Under the pieces are notes generated by a model that made no database searches, was not told where the DNA came from, and saw only the letters and a program-made list of their open reading frames with translations. A program made the position numbers and the translations under genes. Shown one piece after another: positions 31,647 to 38,804 of a stretch of DNA of 39,108 nt (position 1 is its first letter; every line of letters begins with the position of its first letter). Source of the stretch: Nitrosovibrio sp. Nv4 (GTDB lineage: Bacteria; Pseudomonadota; Alphaproteobacteria; Acetobacterales; Acetobacteraceae); NCBI GenBank assembly GCA_943330455.2, contig CALQHT020000020.1, positions 1 to 39,108 on the forward strand. Reading direction: 5' to 3'.

Positions 31647-33533
31647 ATGAGCAACGCCACATCCTATGATGAAGCCTATGGGTCCTGCCTGCGCGACCCG
31701 GCCGCCTGGTGGGCCGAGGCGGCGGAGGGCATTGCCTGGACCAAACGATGGGACCGAGCCTTCGATGCCTCGTTGGGCGCGTATGGCCAATGGTTCGCGG
31801 GCGGTGAACTGAACACCTGCTACAATGCCCTCGACCGCCACGTCGAAGCCGGCCGCGGGGATCAACCCGCCCTGATCTGGGACAGCCCGATGACCGGGCG
31901 GCTCGATGTGCTGACCTACACCCAGATGCGCGACCGCACCGCGAAAGTGGCCGGTGCCCTGGCGAAGCTGGGTGTCGTGCGCGGCGACCGCGTCATCATC
32001 TACATGCCCATGGTGCCGGAAGCCGCCATCGCCATGTTGGCCTGTGCTCGCCTTGGGGCCATCCATTCCGTGGTGTTCGGTGGATTTGCCGCTGCCGAAC
32101 TGGCGACCCGCATCGCCGACGCCAAGCCGAAGGTCATTGTTTCCGCGTCGTGTGGGTTGGAGCCCGGGCGGATCGTCAAATACAAACCCCTGCTGGACGG
32201 CGCCATTGAGATGTCGCCGCACAAGCCGGATGCCTGCCTGATCTTGCAACGGGAGCAATCGCCGGCGGACCTCACCCCGGGCCGCGACCACGACCTGCTG
32301 GAGGCCGAGGCCGCTGCCCTGCCGCATGGTTGCGTGCCGGTGCTGGCGACCGACCCCCTGTATATTCTTTACACCTCGGGCACGACGGGGCGCCCCAAGG
32401 GCGTTGTGCGCGACAATGGCGGTCACGCGGTCGCGTTGTGGAACTCGATGAAGATGCTCTACGGGTGCGACACCGGCGACACCTATTGGGCGGCGTCGGA
32501 TGTCGGCTGGGTCGTGGGACACAGCTATATCGTCTACGCGCCGCTGCTGCGGGGCTGCACGTCGATCATGTATGAGGGCAAGCCGGTCGGCACGCCCGAC
32601 GCCGGTGCGTTCTGGCGGGTGTGCGCTCAGCACAAGGTGAAAGTGCTGTTCACGGCGCCGACCGCGATGCGGGCGATCAAGCAGCAGGATCCCAACGGCA
32701 AGCTGTCCGCCAACTACGATCTGTCGGGGCTGGAGGCGCTCTACCTTGCCGGGGAGCGGTGCGATCCGCCGACCGCGGTCTGGGCGGCCGAGATGCTGCA
32801 GAAGCCCGTGGTCGATCACTGGTGGCAGACCGAGACGGGCTGGGCGATCACCAGCGGCTTCCGCCAGTTCGGGCTGTTTCCGTTCAAGCCGGGGTCGGGA
32901 GGCAGGCCGAGCCCGGGGTATGATTTGCATGCGTTGGATGACGATGGGGTGGTGTTGCCGCGGGGTGCTACGGGCAATCTGTCGCTCAAACTGCCTTTGC
33001 CGCCGGCCTGCGGTCCGACGCTCTGGCAGAACGACGAGGGCTACCGGTCGTCCTATCTGGCGGATTTTCCGGGGTGGTATCGCACCGGCGATGCCGGCAT
33101 GATCGATGAGGACGGCGATGTCTGGGTCATGGGCCGCACCGACGATATCATCAATGTCGCTGGCCATCGCCTGTCCACGGGATCCATGGAGGAAGTGCTG
33201 GCGTCGCACCATGATGTCGCGGAATGCGCGGTCATCGGCGCCAAGGACGAGTTGAAGGGCCAGACCCCGGTTGGCCTGGTGGTGCTGAAATCCGGCGTGA
33301 ACCGCCCGGACATCGACATCACCACCGAGTTGGTCGCGCTGGTGCGGGAGCGGATCGGCCCCGTCGCGTCGTTCCGCGATGCACGCGTGGTCACTCGGCT
33401 GCCCAAGACCCGATCCGGGAAAATCCTGCGTGCGACGATCCGCAAGATTGCCGATGGAGAAACCGTGCCAGTTCCGCCGACGATCGAGGACCCGGCGACT
33501 TTGGACGAAATCGGGAAAGTGTTCCGTGGTTAG
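31647..33533 (+). CDS. prpE: Propionyl-CoA synthetase
   Basis: AMP-forming acyl-CoA synthetase of 628 residues, the length of PrpE (acetyl-CoA synthetases are usually about 650). The ACAS N-terminal segment SYDEAYGSCLRDPAAWWAE, the P-loop-like YILYTSGTTGRPKGVVRDNGGH (in part TSGTTGRPKG), the AMP-binding DHWWQTETGW, YRTGDAG and the C-terminal PKTRSGKILRATIRKIA, with the catalytic and acetylatable Lys, are all present. The RDNGGHAVAL stretch is characteristic of PrpE. GAGGGAA precedes the ATG. It activates propionate for the methylcitrate or methylmalonyl pathway; no prpBCD or pcc gene is in the window. Confidence 0.93.
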   Translation: MSNATSYDEAYGSCLRDPAAWWAEAAEGIAWTKRWDRAFDASLGAYGQWFAGGELNTCYNALDRHVEAGRGDQPALIWDSPMTGRLDVLTYTQMRDRTAKVAGALAKLGVVRGDRVIIYMPMVPEAAIAMLACARLGAIHSVVFGGFAAAELATRIADAKPKVIVSASCGLEPGRIVKYKPLLDGAIEMSPHKPDACLILQREQSPADLTPGRDHDLLEAEAAALPHGCVPVLATDPLYILYTSGTTGRPKGVVRDNGGHAVALWNSMKMLYGCDTGDTYWAASDVGWVVGHSYIVYAPLLRGCTSIMYEGKPVGTPDAGAFWRVCAQHKVKVLFTAPTAMRAIKQQDPNGKLSANYDLSGLEALYLAGERCDPPTAVWAAEMLQKPVVDHWWQTETGWAITSGFRQFGLFPFKPGSGGRPSPGYDLHALDDDGVVLPRGATGNLSLKLPLPPACGPTLWQNDEGYRSSYLADFPGWYRTGDAGMIDEDGDVWVMGRTDDIINVAGHRLSTGSMEEVLASHHDVAECAVIGAKDELKGQTPVGLVVLKSGVNRPDIDITTELVALVRERIGPVASFRDARVVTRLPKTRSGKILRATIRKIADGETVPVPPTIEDPATLDEIGKVFRG

Positions 33534-33682
33534 GCGAGGCGCACGAATAATCGCTACAACCGAGGCGCCCCCTCACCGTCGTTGCCGGGCTCGACCCGGC
33601 AACCCGCGCTTCAACGGTAGGGGGCGGGTGACGGTAAGGGGACGCCTCGGTTGTCGCGATTATTTGTATGCGTTGCCTTAGT
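33530..33682. repeat. Family I-related palindromic element, copy 5 (divergent arms)
   Basis: Outer arms TTAGGCGAGGCGCACGAATA (left) and the complementary TATTTGTATGCGTTGCCTTA (right) continue inward as ATCGCTACAACCGAGGCG paired with CGCCTCGGTTGTCGCGAT. The core holds CACCGTCGTTGCCGGGCTCG and GTGACGG. The left edge includes the prpE stop codon. The outer arm sequence differs from copies 1-4 but resembles the sequence following soxAG at 5372. Confidence 0.85.
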
Positions 33683-33718
33683 GCAATCCTGACCGTTTTG
33701 CAGAACTGGTAAGAACCC

Positions 33719-34477
33719 ATGGCCCGCTTGAGCGTCAACCTCAACAAGATCGCCCTGTTGCGCAATTCCCGGCGCACCGGGGTGCCCGACCTGCTGCATT
33801 TCGGCCGGCTCGCACTGGACTCCGGGGCCGAAGGCCTGACCGTGCATCCGCGCCCAGACGAGCGGCACATCCGCCGGTCGGACGTCCCGGGGCTGGCGGC
33901 GGTCCTGCACCCGTACCGCCCGAAAGCGGAGTTCAACATCGAGGGATATCCCGACGAACGCCTGATGGAGATCCTGCGGGAAACCACGCCGGAGCAATGC
34001 ACCCTGGTGCCGGACGGGCCGGACGCGTTCACCTCGGAGGAGGGGTGGAAACTGACCGGCGAGCAGATGACCTTGGCCCGGACCTCGATTGCCGCGATCA
34101 AGGCGTTGGGGTGCCGGGTGATCCTTTTCATCGACCCCGACCCCGCCGTGCTGCCGCTCGCGCGCCAGTCCGGGGCTGATGGGGTGGAGATCTACACTGG
34201 CGCCTACGCGGCCGCCTTCCGCCAGAACGACCATGCGGGAATTTTGGCCGCGATCGCCGAAACGTCTCGCCAGGCAGCGGGGCTCGGGTTGGTGGTGAAC
34301 GCGGGGCACGATCTGAACCTGGTCAATCTGCCGCCGCTGATGGAGGCGGTCCCCGACCTGGCGGAGGCCTCGATCGGTCACGAGCTGACGGCGGATGCGC
34401 TGGAGATGGGGTTCGCGGCCACGGTCTCGGCCTATGCGCGCGCGCTGGGGGCGACGGTTTCGGGCTCTCGTCGCTGA
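33719..34477 (+). CDS. pdxJ: Pyridoxine 5'-phosphate synthase
   Basis: PdxJ condenses 1-deoxyxylulose 5-phosphate with 3-amino-2-oxopropyl phosphate to pyridoxine 5'-phosphate. The protein has 252 residues, the usual size. Active-site blocks are visible: LSVNLNKIALLRNSR at the N-terminus, GLTVHPRPDERHIR with the catalytic His, EFNIEGYP with the catalytic Glu, CTLVPDGPDAFTSEEGW, and GHELTADALEMG with the second His. GGTAAGAA lies before the ATG. It stands as a single gene 185 bases after prpE, separated by palindromic copy 5. The more common neighbours acpS or recO are absent. Confidence 0.96.
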   Translation: MARLSVNLNKIALLRNSRRTGVPDLLHFGRLALDSGAEGLTVHPRPDERHIRRSDVPGLAAVLHPYRPKAEFNIEGYPDERLMEILRETTPEQCTLVPDGPDAFTSEEGWKLTGEQMTLARTSIAAIKALGCRVILFIDPDPAVLPLARQSGADGVEIYTGAYAAAFRQNDHAGILAAIAETSRQAAGLGLVVNAGHDLNLVNLPPLMEAVPDLAEASIGHELTADALEMGFAATVSAYARALGATVSGSRR

Positions 34478-34558
34478 CGGCTGCGTTCTTCTCGGTGGAG
34501 GCCCATTGATAGTGCGGAGTTCTTGCCACTCGGTCGGGACCAGTGGTAGGAACGTACC

Positions 34559-34879
34559 ATGAACGATGACAACAGCCCAGCGGGCGACGACCCGGTCGAC
34601 AACTTCATTCGGTCCAACACCATCAAGATTCCGGCCGTGCTGGCGATGGAAGGTTCTGACGCGGTGGCGGCGGTCGCCGGGATGATCACCAATCCCGTCC
34701 GGATCCCGGTGCGGATCGACTATGGTCAGTCTGGCCAGCCAGGACTGGCCGCTTCCGATGACTCGATGCGGGAGACGCAGAGGGTGGCGCCGCCCTCAAG
34801 CGCTGCGACCGAGCCGGCCGACGATGGGAGCGGTGCGGACCGCGGTGGCAGCATGGCGCCGCGCCGCCGGCGACGGTAA
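34559..34879 (+). CDS. Small protein of unknown function
   Basis: A 106-residue frame with GTAGGAACG just before its ATG. I do not recognise it. The first half (DDPVDNFIRSNTIKIPAVLAMEGSDAVAAVAGMI, in part NTIKIPAVLAMEG) has a plausible soluble, mixed composition. The second half is polar and low in complexity and ends in six arginines within seven residues (PRRRRR). No signal peptide or membrane segment is seen. Overlapping frames exist on the other strand, so coding status is uncertain. It lies 81 bases after pdxJ in the same direction. Confidence 0.45.
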   Translation: MNDDNSPAGDDPVDNFIRSNTIKIPAVLAMEGSDAVAAVAGMITNPVRIPVRIDYGQSGQPGLAASDDSMRETQRVAPPSSAATEPADDGSGADRGGSMAPRRRRR

Positions 34880-35052
34880 GCAGCCGGCACAGACCCCGCA
34901 TCGGTTGGCGGGTGCGATCGTCTTTCCGGTCGTTCGCGTGCGTCGGCAGGAAAATTAGCGAAATATTCTCCCTTTCCGCGTTACTCCTGTAACCCAAAGC
35001 AGGCTGACTGGACGGATCTATACGGAACGTCCGTCAATCGGAAGGGAAGTCC
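34880..35052 (+). promoter_or_regulatory. Upstream region of the glutamate-synthase-like gene
   Basis: Includes an AT-richer stretch (AAAATTAGCGAAATATTC, 34951-34968) that stands out from the surroundings and an inverted repeat GACGGA-N13-TCCGTC at about 35012-35036, close to the gene start. GGAAGGGAAG forms the ribosome binding site. No specific regulator site is recognised. Confidence 0.4.
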
Positions 35053-36486
35053 ATGATTGCGCTCTCGATCATCGCAGTTCTGCTGCTGGGACTGGTGGGT
35101 CTGTACATCCACGATCGCATGCAGACCACGCACACGATCCTGCGCAATTACCCGATCCTTGGCTATTTTCGCTATTTCGCCGAGACGATGGGCGAGTACA
35201 TGCGGCAGTACCAATACCTGCCGGACTGGGCCGAACGACCCTTCAACCGCCTGGAACGGGCCTGGGTCTATCGATCTGCCAAAGGCGTGTCCAACCTGAC
35301 CAGCTTCGGCAGTGAGAACGTTCCCAGCTTCGTGTTTCGCAACGCCGCCTTCCCGGTCCTGGAGGAGGAGAAGAAGCCCTTTCTCGGCAAACGGATCGGC
35401 ATCGAGGAGGGACCCGGCGCCTGCCTCCACCCCTATTTCGCCACCAGTTTGTTCAATATCAGCGGCATGAGCTACGGCGCACTGAGCCACGCCGCGGTGT
35501 CTGCCCTGTCGCGCGGCGCCAAACACGCCGGCATATGGATGGCGACCGGGGAGGGCGGCCTGTCGCCCTACCACCTGGAAGGTGGCTGCGACATCGTCAT
35601 GCAGATGGGGACCGCGAAATACGGTGTGCGCGATGAGCACGGCAATCTGTCGGAGGGTCGGTTGCGGGAGATCGCCGCCTATGACCAGGTCCGAATGTTC
35701 GAGGTGAAACTCGCGCAGGGGGCGAAACCCGGCAAAGGCGGTATCCTGCCTGGCATCAAGGTCACGGCGGAAATCGCCGCCATCCGAGGCATCCCCGTCG
35801 GTCAGGACAGTATCAGCCCCAACCGTCACCTCGACATCGGCAACATCCGGGAACTTGGCGCGTTTGTGGATCGGGTTCGCACGATCGGTGGCAAGCCGGT
35901 CGGCGTGAAATTCGTCGTCGGTGATCCGGCCTTTCTCGATGACTGGTTCACCGACTGCGTCGCGCATCCGGAGCATTGTCCGGATTACATCCAGGTCGAC
36001 GGCGGTGAAGGTGGCACGGGCGCCGCACCGGCCGCACTGATCGATTACGTCGGTCTGCCCATTACCGAGGCCCTGCGCCATGTCGTCGCGGCGCGGGAGC
36101 GTCACGGGTTGAAGGACCGCATCCGGATCGTCGCCTCCGCCAAGCTGATCACGCCGGACAAGGTGGCCTGGGCCTTGTGCATGGGGGCGGATTTCGTGTC
36201 CTCGGCGCGCGGTTTCATGTTCAGCCTCGGCTGCATCCAGGCCATGAAATGCGGGTCCGGAATGTGCCCGACCGGGGTGACGTCGTCGAAGGAGCGATTG
36301 ATCGCGGGCCTGGACCCGACCGACAAGGCGGCCCGGGTCGCGCGCTATGCCATCCGGGTGCGCGAGGAGGTCGAGGTAATCGCCCATGCCTGCGGCGTGG
36401 CGGACCCGACCGGCTTCCTGCCGCGCCATGTGACGAATATCGAGCGTGGTGTGGGCGGTTTCCGCGCGGCTCAGTCGGGGGACTGA
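35053..36486 (+). CDS. Membrane-anchored glutamate synthase-like FMN protein
   Basis: A 477-residue protein with one N-terminal hydrophobic segment (IALSIIAVLLLGLVGLYI, residues 2-19) and the FMN-binding domain of glutamate synthase large subunit (about 80-460). Visible marks are NISGMSYGALSHAAVSALSRGA (in part SGMSYGALS), GEGGLSPYH, KPGKGGILPG, VDGGEGGTGAAP, and the cysteines of a 3Fe-4S site in GCIQAMKCGSGMCPTGV. The glutaminase domain and GltD partner are missing, so it is not a complete glutamate synthase. Stand-alone relatives are widespread with unclear substrates. GGAAGGGAAG precedes the start. It is convergent with the adenylate cyclase gene, with only two bases between stops. Confidence 0.9.
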   Translation: MIALSIIAVLLLGLVGLYIHDRMQTTHTILRNYPILGYFRYFAETMGEYMRQYQYLPDWAERPFNRLERAWVYRSAKGVSNLTSFGSENVPSFVFRNAAFPVLEEEKKPFLGKRIGIEEGPGACLHPYFATSLFNISGMSYGALSHAAVSALSRGAKHAGIWMATGEGGLSPYHLEGGCDIVMQMGTAKYGVRDEHGNLSEGRLREIAAYDQVRMFEVKLAQGAKPGKGGILPGIKVTAEIAAIRGIPVGQDSISPNRHLDIGNIRELGAFVDRVRTIGGKPVGVKFVVGDPAFLDDWFTDCVAHPEHCPDYIQVDGGEGGTGAAPAALIDYVGLPITEALRHVVAARERHGLKDRIRIVASAKLITPDKVAWALCMGADFVSSARGFMFSLGCIQAMKCGSGMCPTGVTSSKERLIAGLDPTDKAARVARYAIRVREEVEVIAHACGVADPTGFLPRHVTNIERGVGGFRAAQSGD

Positions 36487-36488
36487 GC

Positions 36489-38327
36489 CTACTCGGGCAG
36501 GCCGCCGAGGCGCAGGCGTTGGGCGAATTCATCCCGCAGGGCGCCCCGCAACGGGGTATTTTTGCGGAATTTGGACACGCGGAAGTCCGGGTCCATTTCC
36601 AGCATTTGTTGGGCGAATTCCCGCGCCTCATCAAGGCGTCCCAACACGACCAGACTGGCGATCAGGGTCCGCAGATTGGAGGTCTGCGTGCCGTTATGGG
36701 CGGCGGACAGGCGGCCCCAACTGGCGGCTTCCTCGAAATTGCCGTTGATATAGTGCGCTTGCGACAGCACGTGCTCGTGCCAGTAGCAATCCGGCCCGAT
36801 CGGCGACAACCGCACCGCCTGCTGGGCTCGGACCAGCGCGGTCTCCGCATCGCCCATGAAACCGCAGGTCAGGCTGCTGAAACTCCAGGCCCAGGCGCAG
36901 CTTGGTCCGGAGGCCAGGGCCCGTTCCTGGAATTCGGTCGCGGTCCGGTAGGCCTTTTTCAGATAGGACTGGGTATGGCCGTAGACCGCGAGCGCCAGCG
37001 CGTCGTTGCCATCCCGCTCAATCGCCGCCAGCGCCGAAACCGCGGCGAGGCGCGCATCGGCTTGCGGATCGTCGGACCAGCCTTGGCCGATACAGGTGAC
37101 GTGCCAATAGGCGGTATGGCAATGCGCCGGTCCGAAGGTCGGCTCGATCTCCGTGGCCTGGCGCAACAGGTCCCGCGCCTTGAAGAACGAGGCCCGATCG
37201 GTCCGGTAAATCAGATCCAGCGCCTGCAAGGTCAGATCATAGGCGGTCAGGCTGTCCGGACGCAGGCGGCCGATCCGCAGCAACTCCCGCTCCAACACCT
37301 GCGGCGCGACGGCGGTCGCCACTTGCAGGGCGATCCGATCCTGCAGGTCGAACAGGTCCGCCATGCCACCATCGAACCGCTCCGCCCAGATCACCCGGGC
37401 GGTTTCGGCTTCGTTCAGTTCGACCGAAATCCGAAGCCGATCGCGGGAACGGCGGACGCTGCCATGCAGAACATAGCGGACGTCCAGGTCATGTCGGATG
37501 CGCCGCAAATCGACCGGCAGACGGGCGAACCCCAATGTGGCGCTGCGGGAAACGACGAGAAGGTCCTTCAGACCGCCGAGGATGCGGATGATATCGTCCA
37601 CGATTCCTTGGGAGAAATAGTCCCCTTCCTCATCGTCCTGCATCGTGCGGAACGGCAGCACGGCCAGGGATGCACGCCGATCCGTGGTGACGGCCGGCGG
37701 GACCGCGGGTCGAGCCTTTACGATGGGGGGGGTGCCACCCCAGCTCTGGCATTCTTCCGCCGAGATCGAGAAGACGACCACCGGTTCGCGCAGGTTCTTC
37801 AGTTGTGGCTCGCCGATCCTGCTGAAATTCGCCGTGACGGCCGTGCTGACCTGATCGTAGACCGCTTCGGAGAGAAAAATACTCCCTGGGGTCGCGATTT
37901 GCTCCAGCCGAGCCGCGATGTTGACGGCATTGCCGCCGGTATGGCCGCGTTGGACCAGGACTTCCCCCGCGTTGATGCCGATGCGGTATTCGATCCGCCG
38001 ATCCGCCGGCAGGGCGGCCGATCGCCTCGCGGCGTCGCTTTGCACACGGAGCGCACATCGCAGCGCTTCGACCGCGCTGGGGAATTCGGCCATCAGCCCG
38101 TCGCCGGCGAATGAGAACACGCTGCCCTGGGACTTTTCGATCTCCTGGACCAGCCTGTCCATTTCCACGCCGACGCGGCTATGGGTGGCTTCCTCATCGT
38201 CGTTCATCAAGGCGCTGTACCCCTTGATGTCAGCCGCGAGTATGGCCGCAAGTCGACGACTGACCGACCCTGATCCAGGCGATCCTTCAAGACTCGACGG
38301 TTCCGCGTCCCCTTGGAGAATGTCCAT
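36489..38327 (-). CDS. Class III adenylate/guanylate cyclase with TolB-like and TPR domains
   Basis: A 612-residue protein. The cyclase domain (about 22-195) has metal ligands Asp33 in LAADIKGYSAL and Asp76 in SFAGDGLMAEF and the transition-state region GGNAVNIAARLEQIA. A FlgO/TolB-like segment follows (about 225-360; LAVLPFRTMQDDEEGDYFSQG in part, VLHGSVRRSRDRLRISVEL). The rest (about 370-590) is TPR-like helical repeats. No membrane segment is seen, so it is likely cytoplasmic. It probably makes cAMP. Its upstream region is shared with the repeat-protein gene and holds two CRP-type sites, which suggests that its product controls that gene or its own. Start at 38327 with only a weak ribosome binding site. 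Confidence 0.9.
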   Translation of the reverse strand: MDILQGDAEPSSLEGSPGSGSVSRRLAAILAADIKGYSALMNDDEEATHSRVGVEMDRLVQEIEKSQGSVFSFAGDGLMAEFPSAVEALRCALRVQSDAARRSAALPADRRIEYRIGINAGEVLVQRGHTGGNAVNIAARLEQIATPGSIFLSEAVYDQVSTAVTANFSRIGEPQLKNLREPVVVFSISAEECQSWGGTPPIVKARPAVPPAVTTDRRASLAVLPFRTMQDDEEGDYFSQGIVDDIIRILGGLKDLLVVSRSATLGFARLPVDLRRIRHDLDVRYVLHGSVRRSRDRLRISVELNEAETARVIWAERFDGGMADLFDLQDRIALQVATAVAPQVLERELLRIGRLRPDSLTAYDLTLQALDLIYRTDRASFFKARDLLRQATEIEPTFGPAHCHTAYWHVTCIGQGWSDDPQADARLAAVSALAAIERDGNDALALAVYGHTQSYLKKAYRTATEFQERALASGPSCAWAWSFSSLTCGFMGDAETALVRAQQAVRLSPIGPDCYWHEHVLSQAHYINGNFEEAASWGRLSAAHNGTQTSNLRTLIASLVVLGRLDEAREFAQQMLEMDPDFRVSKFRKNTPLRGALRDEFAQRLRLGGLPE

Positions 38328-38584
38328 GTTCGCACTCGAGTCACAGGCGTTTGATCAGCCCACTCCGAATCAGTCCTGTCCGAAAGCAATGGAGCCCAGT
38401 CCGGGCAATCGTTATCCGGGCGTTGGCTAACAGACGTTCGATACATCTTATATCACTGGATCCCAACAGGGCAATACGGCGGGTGTTCATGCGTCGTGAG
38501 CGGGCGGGGCAGCCGATCCGGACGCTCCGTCCCCGTCCCGGGGGCCGGCGGACCACATGTTTACCGGGCAGATGACCGATGCTC

Positions 38585-38600
38585 TGTGATCCGCGTCACA
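38585..38600. promoter_or_regulatory. CRP-type site 1 (distal)
   Basis: TGTGA-TCCGCG-TCACA, a perfect match to the cAMP-CRP consensus half-sites. Centre 38592.5. It lies 265 bases upstream of the cyclase start and 212 bases upstream of the repeat gene start, so it could serve either gene. Confidence 0.8.
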
Positions 38601-38716
38601 GAAAAGCGTGAAACTGGCCGACGGCCCGAAGATCCGGGGCGACCTGTATCGCCTGAAATTGCCTCGAAAAACATATCGAAAGTAGAATGTCGAAAAAATC
38701 GCGTCAATTCTGATTG

Positions 38717-38732
38717 TGTGAAGTAAATCACA
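38717..38732 (+). promoter_or_regulatory. CRP-type site 2 (promoter-proximal)
   Basis: TGTGA-AGTAAA-TCACA, perfect half-sites, centre 38724.5. A -10-like TAGCCT at 38754-38759 would place transcription start near 38766, which is 41.5 bases from the site centre, the classical position for activation by CRP of a class II promoter. This makes the repeat-protein gene the likely target. Confidence 0.82.
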
Positions 38733-38804
38733 TCCAGAGTGAGAGATACGCCCTAGCCTCCGCCCATCGCCGAACAGCAAGTGTCGGTCTTGGAGGATCA
38801 CAAA

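Larger units (their letters stand above)
38328..38804. promoter_or_regulatory. Long divergent regulatory region
   Basis: A 477-base non-coding region between the cyclase and repeat-protein genes. It holds two perfect CRP-type palindromes and, between them, an AT-rich stretch with three TCGAAA(A) repeats (38664-38700). Short frames here have no recognisable sequence or ribosome binding site. It is the longest non-repeat gap in the window and is noticeably richer in A and T at its right half. Confidence 0.6.

Noticed and set aside
31410-33212. 600-residue minus-strand open frame
   Set aside because: Opposite prpE; it contains no recognisable domain and is Arg/Gln/His-rich.
36177-38114. 645-residue plus-strand open frame
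   Set aside because: Opposite the cyclase gene and overlapping the end of the FMN protein gene; no domain, GC shadow.
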